NCBI RefSeq assembly: GCF_015277775.1
Contig: NZ_CP063849.1
Span: forward strand, 372,001 to 436,000
Direction of reading: 5' to 3'
From: Paludibaculum fermentans
GTDB taxonomy: Bacteria > Acidobacteriota > Terriglobia > Bryobacterales > Bryobacteraceae
DNA: 64,000 nt
Shown: one piece after another, positions 1-8,712 of the stretch
Layout: each line of letters opens with the position of its first letter
Position numbering within the stretch: position 1 is the stretch's first letter
Position numbers and translations under genes: made by a program
Notes under the pieces: generated by a model
Told to the model about the DNA's origin: nothing
Seen by the model: only the letters and a program-made list of their open reading frames with translations
Databases searched by the model: none

Positions 1-667
1 GATTGCCGCCCGTGTGATAGTGGCCGAACCACTGGTGGTTGTCGCGAATGGTGCGGATCACGTCGCCTTCCATGATCTGCATGTGGTAGATGTCGTACAG
101 CAGTTTCACGTTCGGTGAGTTCACTGCCTTCACCACTTCAATCCCCCACTGCGACTTATCGCACATATAGTCCTTGTGGTTCACCTTGGAGTTCAACAGC
201 TCCATCACCACCAGGATGCCCTTGTCCTCGGCATACTTCTTCAGGCGGTTCAGCCCGATGATCGTGTTCGCCGCGCCCTCTTCGTCCTGCATGCCTTTGC
301 GATTGCCCGAGAACACGATGATCGACACGGCCTGCGCCGCTACCGCCTGGTCGACCATGGTCTTGAACTTCGCCTCGATGGCGTCGTGGCTCTCCTTCCG
401 GTTGAGCCCGTCCGGAATCGTGGTGGGGCCCGGCACGACCGTCAGCTTCAGGCCGTGCTTCTTCACCACGTCCCACTCCTTGGGATCGACCAGGTCGATC
501 GACTCGATGCCCATCTTCGCCGAGGCCGCGGCCAGTTCCTCGATCGGGACTTTGGAGTAGCACCAGCGGCAGACCGATTGCTTTAATTTGCCTGGTTGGG
601 AGGTTGTCTGGGCGGACATGGCGGCGACGCTAAGCCCTGCGGCGGGGAGGAAAGTGCGGCGTTTCAT
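1..667 (-). CDS. Sugar phosphate isomerase/epimerase-like TIM barrel protein (3' end outside window)
   Basis: The protein reads right to left from an ATG at 667 and runs off the left edge, so about 222 residues are visible. A twin-arginine-like leader ([19 protein letters not shown]) suggests export. The body resembles hydroxypyruvate isomerase and xylose-isomerase-like TIM barrels: the segments [39 protein letters not shown] and HYHTGG match the conserved metal-binding strands of that family, in which Glu, Asp and His residues bind a divalent metal. Secreted paralogues of this fold are common in Acidobacteria and Planctomycetes. The substrate cannot be read from the sequence. Confidence 0.85.
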   Translation of the reverse strand, partial: MKRRTFLPAAGLSVAAMSAQTTSQPGKLKQSVCRWCYSKVPIEELAAASAKMGIESIDLVDPKEWDVVKKHGLKLTVVPGPTTIPDGLNRKESHDAIEAKFKTMVDQAVAAQAVSIIVFSGNRKGMQDEEGAANTIIGLNRLKKYAEDKGILVVMELLNSKVNHKDYMCDKSQWGIEVVKAVNSPNVKLLYDIYHMQIMEGDVIRTIRDNHQWFGHYHTGGN

Positions 668-800
668 CCACAACAGACTATCAGAGCAGCCCGAGGCCTG
701 CCAGCGCTTTCATTTAACGAGGTAAGCCCACTCGCCGCCCGCCAGGCAATCTTTGCCCGGCGCCGAACGTCTCTTTCGCCTCTCCGCTTACCATGGAATC

Positions 801-1715
801 ATGACCTCGTTTCTGTCCGGCATCCCGGTACAGCGGCTGGATGACTACCTCTTCAGCGCCCTGCGCATCGGCGGCTATCTGGGCGGCGCCGCCCTGCTGA
901 ACTTTCTGCTCAGTAAACTCTTCTCCACCGTCGGGCGCGTCTCCGCCGACCTGGTCAGGGAACGCGGCGGCGAAGTCGATCTGGAACGCGCGAAGCAGAC
1001 CAATACGGTGACGACCATCGCCCGGCGCGTCCTCTTCTCCCTGGTGTGGGCCTTCGCCATCCTGCTGGCCCTCAAGCGCGAAGTGGGCTTCGAGGTCGGC
1101 CCTCTGCTGGCGGGCGCCGGGGTCGCCGGCCTGGCCATCGGTTTTGCAGCCCAAAGTGTCCTGAAAGATTGGATCGGCGGTTTCTTCCTGCTCACGGAAG
1201 GCCAGATCCGCATCGGCGACGTGGTCAAGGTCGGCGACCTGTCGGGTTCGGTGGAGCAGCTCTCGCTGCGCACGACGGTCCTGCGCGGCTATGACGGAGC
1301 GGTCCACGTTCTCGCCAACGGCGGCATCCAGTCGTTCACCAATCTCACCATGGGGTTCAGTTATGCTGTGTTTGACGTGGCGGTCGACTTCGACGAAGAG
1401 CCCCAGCGGCTGATGGACGTGTTCCGCGAGGTGAGCAAGGAGATGCGTTCAGACGAGACGTTCCAGCGGCTGATCCTGGCCGATATTGAGATTGCGGGTG
1501 TCGACAAGTTCACTGAGCAGGGTGTCGTGGTCAAGGCCCGGCTCAAAACCCAGCCCAGCCAGCAGTGGACCGTCGGCCGTGAGCTGAATCGCCGGTTGAG
1601 GGCCCGTTGCGCGCAGGCGGGCATCACCATCGCTACCGCCCAGCGTGCCGTACAGTTGTTCGAGAAAGGATTGCAGTATGATCCAAATCCAGTCCAACCA
1701 GCTCGGCGGCCTTGA
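801..1715 (+). CDS. MscS-family small-conductance mechanosensitive channel
   Basis: This 304-residue inner-membrane channel has predicted membrane segments near residues 16-38 and 72-92 and a Gly/Ala-rich pore helix near 101-120 (GAGVAGLAIGFAAQSVLKD), followed by the MscS beta domain (EGQIRIGDVVKVGDLSGSV) and a soluble alpha/beta tail. The Gly/Ala-packed TM3 followed by the AAQS...D pattern is the family hallmark. Such channels release solutes on hypo-osmotic shock. The ATG at 801 is preferred over an in-frame start at 753 because the protein then begins just before the first hydrophobic helix. The next gene starts inside its 3' end, so the two are probably co-transcribed. Confidence 0.9.
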   Translation: MTSFLSGIPVQRLDDYLFSALRIGGYLGGAALLNFLLSKLFSTVGRVSADLVRERGGEVDLERAKQTNTVTTIARRVLFSLVWAFAILLALKREVGFEVGPLLAGAGVAGLAIGFAAQSVLKDWIGGFFLLTEGQIRIGDVVKVGDLSGSVEQLSLRTTVLRGYDGAVHVLANGGIQSFTNLTMGFSYAVFDVAVDFDEEPQRLMDVFREVSKEMRSDETFQRLILADIEIAGVDKFTEQGVVVKARLKTQPSQQWTVGRELNRRLRARCAQAGITIATAQRAVQLFEKGLQYDPNPVQPARRP

Positions 1716-2211
1716 GTGGAAACAGCTCTCGGCCTTCGCCCGCGCCTATGAGTTGAGGTCGGGCGACTCGGTCCTGGCTTCGGTGGAATTCAAAAAGGTC
1801 TTCGGAACCCTGGCCGAGGCGAAAACTGCCCACGAGGCCTGGACCTTCAAACGAACCGGATTCCTGACGCCCATGGTCACCGCCCGGGTTGCCGGCTCGG
1901 AGCAGGATGTCGCCCATTACAAGCCCGGCATGATGGGTACGAAGGGCGAGATCTTCCTGCCCGGTGGGGAAGTGCTTCACATGAAGTCCACCAGCTTCTG
2001 GGGTAGCCAGTGGGCCCTGATGTTGGGAGACGGCACCGCGCTGATCAAGTTCCAAAACCAGGGCATGCTCAAGCACGGCGCGCACGTGGATATCGAACCG
2101 GCGGCCCGGGAGCGGCCGGACCTCCCCCTGCTACTCACCCTGTGCTGGTACATTCTGGCGCTTCATCAACAGGACAGCGCGGCGACCACTGCCGTCATAG
2201 CCGCCGGGTGA
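1678..2211 (+). CDS. Hypothetical protein, LURP-one/scramblase-like
   Basis: This 177-residue soluble protein starts at an ATG inside the last codons of the MscS gene, with a good AAAGGA ribosome site upstream. It is rich in beta strands and aromatic residues (for example LEWKQLSAFARAYELRSGD, AWTFKRTGFL, FWGSQWALMLGDG), a pattern compatible with the tubby-like LURP-one/scramblase fold. That assignment is an inference from pattern only. The C-terminus has a hydrophobic helix (LPLLLTLCWYILALH) that could contact the membrane. Its stop overlaps the start of the following glycosyltransferase. Confidence 0.7.
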   Translation: MIQIQSNQLGGLEWKQLSAFARAYELRSGDSVLASVEFKKVFGTLAEAKTAHEAWTFKRTGFLTPMVTARVAGSEQDVAHYKPGMMGTKGEIFLPGGEVLHMKSTSFWGSQWALMLGDGTALIKFQNQGMLKHGAHVDIEPAARERPDLPLLLTLCWYILALHQQDSAATTAVIAAG

Positions 2212-3467
2212 CCATCGAACGCGTTCTCTACTGTGCGGCGCATGGCGGCTTTGGCGGCCAGGCCAGCCCCTTGGGCGGTGGCGCGGCGGTGTCGAACCTG
2301 CTGCTGGACGAATGGGCTCGCACGCGCCCCTTCCAGGTGGAACTCATCAGTCCAGCCATCCTGGGCGCGGACGCGCCGTCGGGCCGCCAGTTGGTGGAAT
2401 TCGACGAGCGCCAGTACGCCGCCTTCTGCGAGTCGTTCCGCGCCGCATCCACGCAGGCTGTGATGCGCGCCGACCCCCGCTCCAGCTCAGTCCTTGTCAA
2501 CGACATCAGCGAGGGCCCCGACTTCGCCGCCCTTCAGCGGGCTGGCTTCCACGTCGTCACCGTCTATCATGTCGATGTCGTTGCCTACATCTCAGCCATC
2601 TATTTGAAGGACCGTATCTCGCCCCGCGGCCTCACCCGTTTCTGGGAGCTGATGCGCAGCCTGCGGCTCGACCGCGTCGCACCCGTGATCCTGCGCCTGA
2701 TCTTCGCGCAGCAGCGCGCCAGCCTGCGCTATTCCGCCGCCGTCGCCGTCCCCTCGTCAGGCATGAAGGACATCCTGCTCGAGTGCTATCCGGAGACCCC
2801 GCCGGAGAGGATCCATGTGCTGCCCTGGGGCGCTCCGCCGCGTTTCGGCCCGCAGGAGGCTGCGCGCGAGGCCGCGGCCGGACTGCGCCGCGAGTTCAAC
2901 GTCCCCGCCGAGGCGCAGGTTCTCCTCTGCCTCAGCCGCATCTCTCCGGAGAAGGGCCAGGACACCCTCCTGGAGGCGTTGATCGAGGCCGAGCGGCACG
3001 GCCGCCTGCCCCAACGTCCGCTGTGGTTGTTCCTCTGTGGCGAACCCGCGTTTATGCACGGCAGGCGTCACATGGAGCGGTTGCAGCAACTGGCCGCCCG
3101 CCTGCGTCAGGTCAAGGTCGTGTTCCCGGGCTACATGAGCGGGCTGCGCAAACAGGCGGCCTTTCACATGTCCGACCTCTACGTCTTCCCTTCGCGCCAC
3201 GAGAGCTACGGCCTCACGCTGATGGAGGCGCTCTCGGAAGGACTCCCCGCGGTCTGCCTGGAGCACCAGGGCTCGCGGGAAGTGATGACGCCGCAGGTGG
3301 GCGTGATGTTGCGCGAGCACGAGCGAAACCAGCTTTGGCCCGCCATCTCCGCACTGCTGGCCGATGACGACCGGCGGCAAAACATGGCCCTCGCCGCGCG
3401 TGAGTTGGCGGATGCCCGGCCCTTCGCCGTCAGCGCCGCCACGCTCGCCGGGTTCCTGCGGGGGTAG
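2208..3467 (+). CDS. GT4-family glycosyltransferase
   Basis: The start is the GTG at 2208, whose last two bases overlap the TGA of the preceding gene, giving 419 residues. The N-terminal Rossmann half begins with RVLYCAAHGGFGGQ, a glycine-rich acceptor-side loop. The C-terminal GT-B half has the GT4 donor-site signature: SRISPEKGQDTLLEAL near residue 243, and FPSRHESYGLTLMEALSEG with the E-x7-E motif near 330. It probably transfers a sugar from a nucleotide-sugar to a lipid or glycan acceptor at the cytoplasmic face. The acceptor is unknown. Confidence 0.88.
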   Translation: MTIERVLYCAAHGGFGGQASPLGGGAAVSNLLLDEWARTRPFQVELISPAILGADAPSGRQLVEFDERQYAAFCESFRAASTQAVMRADPRSSSVLVNDISEGPDFAALQRAGFHVVTVYHVDVVAYISAIYLKDRISPRGLTRFWELMRSLRLDRVAPVILRLIFAQQRASLRYSAAVAVPSSGMKDILLECYPETPPERIHVLPWGAPPRFGPQEAAREAAAGLRREFNVPAEAQVLLCLSRISPEKGQDTLLEALIEAERHGRLPQRPLWLFLCGEPAFMHGRRHMERLQQLAARLRQVKVVFPGYMSGLRKQAAFHMSDLYVFPSRHESYGLTLMEALSEGLPAVCLEHQGSREVMTPQVGVMLREHERNQLWPAISALLADDDRRQNMALAARELADARPFAVSAATLAGFLRG

Positions 3468-3474
3468 CTGGCCG

Positions 3475-4527
3475 CTACTGGGTCACCCGGCTCTTCTTCA
3501 GCACCATCGGCGCGATCGCGTCCAGGCTGAGAACCTGCCCGGCCGCACCCATGCGGATGGCCTCCCGAGGCATTCCGAAGACGACACAGCTCGCCTCGTC
3601 CTGCGCGATCGTCTCCGCCCCGTTTTTCCTCATCGCCAGCAATCCCTCCGCGCCGTCGCTGCCCATCCCCGTCATCAGCACCCCCAGCGCCGCCTGGCCC
3701 AGGGCCGCTGAGACCGATTTGAACATCACGTCGACCGAGGGCCGCTGATAGCAGACTTTCGGACTGTCGTCCAACCGGATACGCCAACCGGCGCCGGCCC
3801 GGTCCAGCAGAAGATGCCGGTCGCCGGGCGCGATCCAGGCAACACCCGGGCTGAGCACCTCGCCCCCCTTTGCCTCCCGCACCTCCAGTGCGCAGACCTT
3901 GTTCAGCCGCTCCGCAAAGGCCGCCGAGAAGACCGGTGGAATGTGCTGCGTCACCACGATGGGCGGCATACCCGCCGGCAGGGCCGTCAGCACTCGCTCA
4001 ATCGCCTGTGTGCCGCCCGTCGACGCGCCCAGCGCAATCACCATCTGCCGCAACGCACCCCGCGGATCCCCAATCGCCGCGTGCGTCTTCGCCGGCAGCG
4101 GAGTGGGCCGTGCGGCCGGCATCCGCGAACGCGCCGCCGCCCGTACCCGGCGCGGCAGGTCTTCCTTCAGATCGCCTACTGAATACGGCCCGCCCGGCTT
4201 CGCCAGGACATCGACCGCGCCTTCCGTCAACGCCTCCATGGCCGACTTCGTCGAGCTCTGGGCCAGGGAACTGATGACGATCACGGGCAGGGGATGGAAC
4301 CGCATAATCCGCCTCAGGAACGTCAGCCCGTCCATGCGCGGCATCTCGATATCCAGCGTCAGCACGTCCGGTGCCAGAGCCAGAATCTTGTCCCGCGCGA
4401 CATAGGGATCCGGAGCCGTCCCCACCACCTCCAGGTCCGGCTGCGCGCTGAGAATATCGCTCAACACCTTGCGGACGATCGCCGAATCGTCCACCACCAG
4501 TACCCGCGTTCTGCGCTCCTGTGTCAT
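3475..4527 (-). CDS. cheB: CheB protein-glutamate methylesterase/deamidase
   Basis: This 350-residue protein has a receiver domain (residues 8-125; DD at 13-14, phospho-acceptor D59 in TLDIEMPRMDG) followed by a methylesterase domain. The Ser-His-Asp triad is visible as S169 (GASTGGT), H195 (VTQHIPP) and D291 (GMGSDGAEG). It removes methyl groups from chemoreceptor glutamates when phosphorylated by CheA, setting adaptation. The ATG at 4527 forms an ATGA overlap with the stop of cheX, which fixes the start. It is the last gene of the chemotaxis operon and ends 8 bp from the convergent glycosyltransferase. Confidence 0.97.
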   Translation of the reverse strand: MTQERRTRVLVVDDSAIVRKVLSDILSAQPDLEVVGTAPDPYVARDKILALAPDVLTLDIEMPRMDGLTFLRRIMRFHPLPVIVISSLAQSSTKSAMEALTEGAVDVLAKPGGPYSVGDLKEDLPRRVRAAARSRMPAARPTPLPAKTHAAIGDPRGALRQMVIALGASTGGTQAIERVLTALPAGMPPIVVTQHIPPVFSAAFAERLNKVCALEVREAKGGEVLSPGVAWIAPGDRHLLLDRAGAGWRIRLDDSPKVCYQRPSVDVMFKSVSAALGQAALGVLMTGMGSDGAEGLLAMRKNGAETIAQDEASCVVFGMPREAIRMGAAGQVLSLDAIAPMVLKKSRVTQ

Positions 4528-4997
4528 AGCCCCTCGCCATAGCGTAACGCCACATCGATAAAACCACCCTCCAGCGGATACCTGAGCCATGGCCCGGAGT
4601 CAGCGGCCGGCGCCTCGATCGACTGAGGTGTCTCAATTGTCATCCGCCCGTGCGGCTTCAGCCGGCTCAAAGAGGCCCCGCACAGCATATTGGCCAGTTC
4701 GCGCGCCGTGCTGCACTTTTCCGGGAGCGAAACCTCGTCCGTCTCCTTGCCCAGAAACGACGCAGCCAGGCGGCAGCAGATCCGGCACGAGATCGCCAAT
4801 TGCATGGCCCCGTTCGCGCTGCCGTGGAAACCAGCCCGGATCAGGCAGCTCGACACCTCCGGCGCATCGACCACCTCCAGATCCGCGGCCGGTAGCTCGA
4901 AGAACATCGTCTCCAGCACCTCGAGCAGCGCCGCGCGGCAGGCCTGTCGCACCTGGGGCAGGGAAAGATCGTGAATTTCCTCATGTTTCGGCGTCAT
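4524..4997 (-). CDS. cheX: CheX-type CheY-P phosphatase
   Basis: This 157-residue protein matches the CheX/CheC/FliY phosphatase family. The active-site pattern S-x3-E-x2-N is present as S96, E100 and N103 in STARELANMLCG, where the acidic residue and Asn orient the attacking water on CheY phosphate. Only one copy of the motif is seen, as in CheX rather than CheC. No CheZ or CheC lies in the operon, so this is the likely signal-termination enzyme. The start shares one base with the cheY stop and the end overlaps the cheB start. Confidence 0.85.
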   Translation of the reverse strand: MTPKHEEIHDLSLPQVRQACRAALLEVLETMFFELPAADLEVVDAPEVSSCLIRAGFHGSANGAMQLAISCRICCRLAASFLGKETDEVSLPEKCSTARELANMLCGASLSRLKPHGRMTIETPQSIEAPAADSGPWLRYPLEGGFIDVALRYGEGL

Positions 4998-5437
4998 CAG
5001 AATCCCTCAATGCCCGGCCCATCCGCGCCCGGCCCGGCCAGGTCGGGGAAAATGCCGGCCAGCACCTCGCCCAGCTTTTCCGGCGGAAATGGCTTGCGGA
5101 CGTAACTGCGCGCCCCCAACTGCATCAGCTTTTCCATGCGCTGGTCGGTCGAGTCCGTCGACACCACCACCACGGGGATCGAGCTCAAATCCTCATCCCG
5201 TTTCAGCTCCTGCAGCAACCCCTCGCCATCCATCACCGGCATGTTGATATCCGTCAGGATCAGGTCCACCTGCTGCGCCGGTCCGGCGGCGCGCGCGGAC
5301 CGCAGCTTGGAGAGCGCTTCCAGGCCGTCGCCGGCCTCCAGATAGCACGCCACTTCGAAACCCGTTACTTCCACCGTCCGGCGCACGAAGGCACGCATCA
5401 CCGGCGAATCATCGACGATCATCAAACGTATTGACAC
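4997..5437 (-). CDS. cheY: CheY-like single-domain response regulator
   Basis: This 146-residue protein is a single receiver domain. Acidic pocket residues are D9 and D10 (MIVDDS), the phospho-acceptor is D63 (LTDINMPVMDG), a Ser/Thr switch lies in VVVSTDS, and the conserved Lys is in VRKPF. It carries phosphate from CheA to the motor or other output. A short Gly/Pro-rich tail (about residues 132-146) is unusual for CheY. Its ATG lies inside the cheD gene, overlapping by 16 bases, so the two are translationally coupled. Confidence 0.93.
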   Translation of the reverse strand: MSIRLMIVDDSPVMRAFVRRTVEVTGFEVACYLEAGDGLEALSKLRSARAAGPAQQVDLILTDINMPVMDGEGLLQELKRDEDLSSIPVVVVSTDSTDQRMEKLMQLGARSYVRKPFPPEKLGEVLAGIFPDLAGPGADGPGIEGF

Positions 5438-5970
5438 AGAGCGCCCCCCATGGCCGAGCTGCGCTCAGCCTGGCTCATCGGCCGTAACTCCCGCTCCGGT
5501 TCGCCCGTCGCGCGGATGATCATCTTGCCCGACCCGGCCTCCAGCCGGACCGTGCGGGAAACGCAACCGCCCACGTCCTCGGCATGCACCATCACACCCG
5601 CCTTCCACAGAATCTTCCGCAGCGCCGCGTAGTTCCGCTTTCCGATGTTGAAGAACCCGTTGTCATTGACCACCGCCGCTCCTCCTGCCAGCCGCACCAC
5701 CAGGCGCTTCTTCTCCGCGCCCTGCTGGTACGCCCCTCGAAACAGTAGCGGCGTCCCTGTGTCGGCATAGCGGAACGGATGATCCTTGCCATTGCCGTTC
5801 CGGTCCACGGCGCTATCCGGCAACATAAAGTGCAGCAGCCCCGAGACCTTGGTTACCGGATCCCAAATGACCACCGCGATGCAAGAGCCGAGGGCGTAGG
5901 TGACGAGTTCCGCCAAGGGATCGCCCGTCACTTTGCAGTCGCCCACGCCCACCACCAGACTGTTCCCCAA
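5422..5970 (-). CDS. cheD: CheD chemoreceptor glutamine deamidase
   Basis: This 182-residue protein belongs to the CheD family. The catalytic Cys-His-Thr set is visible as C30 (ALGSC), H47 (GLLHFMLP) and T24 (LVTY). CheD converts receptor glutamines to glutamates and, in several bacteria, binds CheC/CheX-type phosphatases. The best start is a TTG at 5970 preceded by an AAGGGG-type ribosome site. It lies between cheR and cheY in the operon. Confidence 0.94.
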   Translation of the reverse strand: MGNSLVVGVGDCKVTGDPLAELVTYALGSCIAVVIWDPVTKVSGLLHFMLPDSAVDRNGNGKDHPFRYADTGTPLLFRGAYQQGAEKKRLVVRLAGGAAVVNDNGFFNIGKRNYAALRKILWKAGVMVHAEDVGGCVSRTVRLEAGSGKMIIRATGEPERELRPMSQAERSSAMGGALCQYV

Positions 5971-5991
5971 AGCTGCTTCCCCTTCTTGCCA

Positions 5992-6846
5992 TCAACCCTT
6001 GCGGCCACTGGGCTTCCGGTACACGGCCGGCATCACGTACGAGAGCTCGTGTTCCATGCCCATCAATCCTTCGGAATGCCCGATCAGCAGCCATCCGCCC
6101 GGCTCCAACCGCTCTGCGAAGCGCCGCACCAGCTTCTGCTGCGTCTGCTTGTCGAAATAGATCATCACATTGCGGCAGAAGATCACATTCGCCACCGCCA
6201 CATTCGTGAACTCCTCCATCAGGTTCAGGCGCTGGAACCGGATGCGCGAGCGCCACTCTTCGCGCACCCGCACCATCCCGTCCTGACCGCCCACTCCGCG
6301 TTGGAAGAATCGCTTGCGCCACGCCTCCGGCAGCTCTTTCATCCGGCTTGCGGGGTAGACGCCCGCGCTGGCGGCGCTCAAGGCCCTGGTGGAAATGTCG
6401 GTCGCCAGGATCTCGACAGCCGCCAGCTCGGCCTGCCCCAGCGCCTGTGCCAGATGGAAGAGGATGCTGTACGGTTCCTCCCCGGTCGAACAGCCGGCGC
6501 TCCAGATGCGAATCGAGGCGCGCGTTGCCAGCGCGGGCAGGATCACACTGCGCAGGAACTCGAAGTGCTGCGGCTCCCTCAGGAAGCTGGTGAAATTGGT
6601 CGTCAGCGCATCGATCAGCGCGATCAGCTCCAGCCCCGTGCGGTCGGCCTCCACCAGGTTCAAATAGCTGGACACGTCCTTCAGGCCCAGCTCCCGGATA
6701 CGCTTGTTCAACCGGGCGCCCACCAGCGCCTCTTTCCCCTCGCGCAGGTCGATGCCCGCCACCTGGTAAGTCAGCGACTGGATCTTCCGGAACTCGCCCG
6801 GTTGCACGGTCTGCGACGCGATCAATGGCGTGGTCTCAGGCGGCAT
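5992..6846 (-). CDS. cheR: CheR protein-glutamate O-methyltransferase
   Basis: This 284-residue protein has the CheR N-terminal helical domain (FRKIQSLTYQVAGIDLREGK; RLNKRIREL) followed by an SAM-dependent methyltransferase domain with motif I IWSAGCSTGEEPYS and VIFCRNVMIYFD. It methylates receptor glutamates using S-adenosylmethionine. The ATG at 6846 is chosen because GGAGGGA lies at ideal distance upstream; an in-frame ATG at 6861 has no such site. The start overlaps the 3' end of cheA. Confidence 0.96.
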   Translation of the reverse strand: MPPETTPLIASQTVQPGEFRKIQSLTYQVAGIDLREGKEALVGARLNKRIRELGLKDVSSYLNLVEADRTGLELIALIDALTTNFTSFLREPQHFEFLRSVILPALATRASIRIWSAGCSTGEEPYSILFHLAQALGQAELAAVEILATDISTRALSAASAGVYPASRMKELPEAWRKRFFQRGVGGQDGMVRVREEWRSRIRFQRLNLMEEFTNVAVANVIFCRNVMIYFDKQTQQKLVRRFAERLEPGGWLLIGHSEGLMGMEHELSYVMPAVYRKPSGRKG

Positions 6847-8701
6847 GCTCAATCCCTCCAAACAGCGTCGCCAGGTCGAGGATCAAACCCACCCGGCCGT
6901 CGCCCAGAATCGCGCCGCCCGCCACCCCCCGGACTTCGCCGAACGTGGGGCCCAGGCTCTTGATCACCACTTCCTGCTTGCCCGCGAGCTCGTCCACCAG
7001 CAGGCAATACTGCCGGTCCTCGCTCTCGCCGACGATCATCACACCCTCGCACGGGTCTTCGCTCTTCGCCTCGATGCCCAACCGCCGGCTCAACCGCACC
7101 ACCGGCAGCAGCCGCTCGCGCACCAGCACCATCTCGCCGCGGCCCTCCACTGAGAACAGGCGTTCCGGCGTCGGCCGGAACATCTCACGCACAGCGAAGA
7201 TCGGTACGATGTACCGCACACCGCCCACGATCGTGACCAGCCCATCGATGATCGCCAGCGTCAGAGGAACTCTTAAGGTGAAGGTCGTGCCTTGCCCCAA
7301 CGCGGAAGCGATCTCAATCCGCCCCCGCAACCGGCTGACGTGCTTGCGCACCACATCCATGCCCACGCCCCGGCCGCTCACGTCGGTTACCTTCTCGGCC
7401 GTCGAGAACCCAGGCTCGAAAATCAGGTGATACACATCGCTGTCGCTCAGATTCGCGTCAGCGCTCACCAGCCCGCGCTGCACCGCCTTGGCCAGAATCC
7501 GGCCCCGATCCAGGCCCCGCCCGTCGTCGCTGAGTTCGATCACAATCTGGCCCGCCTGGTGCGCCGCTTTCAGACGTACCTTGCCCGCCGCCGGCTTGCC
7601 CGCGGCCTCGCGATCCGCCGGTGACTCCAGCCCATGGTCCAGCGCGTTCCGCAGCATGTGGACCAGCGGATCCGCCAGTTCCTCGACAATCGTGCGGTCG
7701 AGCTCCACGTCTTCGCCATGCAACTCCAGCTCAGCCGATTTGCCCGACTTCCGGGCCAGGTCCCGCACCAGCCGCGTCATGCGCCGGAAGAGCGTCCCGA
7801 TGGGCACCATACGCATCGCCATGGCCGTCTTCTGGACCTCGGCCGTCACCCGCGCCAATTGCGACAGGTCGCGCTGCACCCGTGGCGAGCGCGCTTCGCC
7901 CAGATCCGGATTGTGGTGCAGCATCGATTCGGCGATCATCAGCTCGCCCACCATCTCGACCAGATACTCCAATTTGCCCGTTTCGATCTTGACCAGCGAC
8001 GCCTCGCTGCGCTTGGGACCCGCTGCCGGCTCCAGTTGCGCAGCGTCTGAACCTGTTGAGGATTCTCTTGACGGCTCAAGCCCGCCCGCCTTCGGCCGCT
8101 CCATGGCCAGGGACGTATCGCGATCCTCCAGGTCTTCATCCGCCGCCCCTTCCAGGCCCTGGGGCGTGGCAGCCGCCTGCCGGATGCGATCCAGCAAGGC
8201 GGCCGGGTCCTCCATGGGCGGCGGCTCGGCCTTCAGCTTGTTCACTTCAATGCTGCGCAGGCACGACGCCAGGAAGTCGCCCGATTGCAGCACAACGTCC
8301 ACGATGGGCCCGTTCAATTGCAGTGCGTCGTTGCGGGCCAGGTCCAGCAGGCTCTCCACTTCATGGGCCACCTCCTGAATCACGTTGTATTCCAGGAAAC
8401 CGGCCAGGCCTTTCAGCGTGTGAAAACTGCGGAAAGCGCTGTTCAGGGTCTCTGGCGTGTGCGCGCCCTGCTCGATCTCCAACAGGCGCGCCTCGATGTT
8501 TGCCAGGTGCTCGCGCGCCTCCACCAGGAAGTCCTCCACCAGTTGCGGATCCTGGTTCAGCGCCTGCGCCATCTGGCTTGTCTGGCTCATGGGTGCCGCG
8601 ATGCTGTTGACCAGCGCCTGCAGGTCAGCGTTTGCCTGGGGCGGAGGCTCTGGTGTCTTGCAGGCCAGCCCGCCCGCCGTGCCTTTCTTTTTGGTTGCCA
8701 T
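6836..8701 (-). CDS. cheA: CheA chemotaxis histidine kinase
   Basis: This 621-residue protein has, in order, an HPt domain with phospho-acceptor H94 (SFHTLKGLAGF), a P2-like linker of low complexity (about 150-240), the dimerisation helices (VKIETGKLEYLVEMVGELM), the HATPase domain with N-box HMLRNALDHGLES, G1 DDGRGLD and G2 GRGVGMD, and a C-terminal CheW-like coupling domain. There is no C-terminal receiver domain, so it is a classical rather than hybrid CheA. A basic N-terminal extension of about 35 residues (MATKKKGTAG...) precedes the HPt domain. Only 11 bp separate it from the receptor gene. Confidence 0.96.
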   Translation of the reverse strand: MATKKKGTAGGLACKTPEPPPQANADLQALVNSIAAPMSQTSQMAQALNQDPQLVEDFLVEAREHLANIEARLLEIEQGAHTPETLNSAFRSFHTLKGLAGFLEYNVIQEVAHEVESLLDLARNDALQLNGPIVDVVLQSGDFLASCLRSIEVNKLKAEPPPMEDPAALLDRIRQAAATPQGLEGAADEDLEDRDTSLAMERPKAGGLEPSRESSTGSDAAQLEPAAGPKRSEASLVKIETGKLEYLVEMVGELMIAESMLHHNPDLGEARSPRVQRDLSQLARVTAEVQKTAMAMRMVPIGTLFRRMTRLVRDLARKSGKSAELELHGEDVELDRTIVEELADPLVHMLRNALDHGLESPADREAAGKPAAGKVRLKAAHQAGQIVIELSDDGRGLDRGRILAKAVQRGLVSADANLSDSDVYHLIFEPGFSTAEKVTDVSGRGVGMDVVRKHVSRLRGRIEIASALGQGTTFTLRVPLTLAIIDGLVTIVGGVRYIVPIFAVREMFRPTPERLFSVEGRGEMVLVRERLLPVVRLSRRLGIEAKSEDPCEGVMIVGESEDRQYCLLVDELAGKQEVVIKSLGPTFGEVRGVAGGAILGDGRVGLILDLATLFGGIEHAA

Positions 8702-8712
8702 CGAGGTTCCGC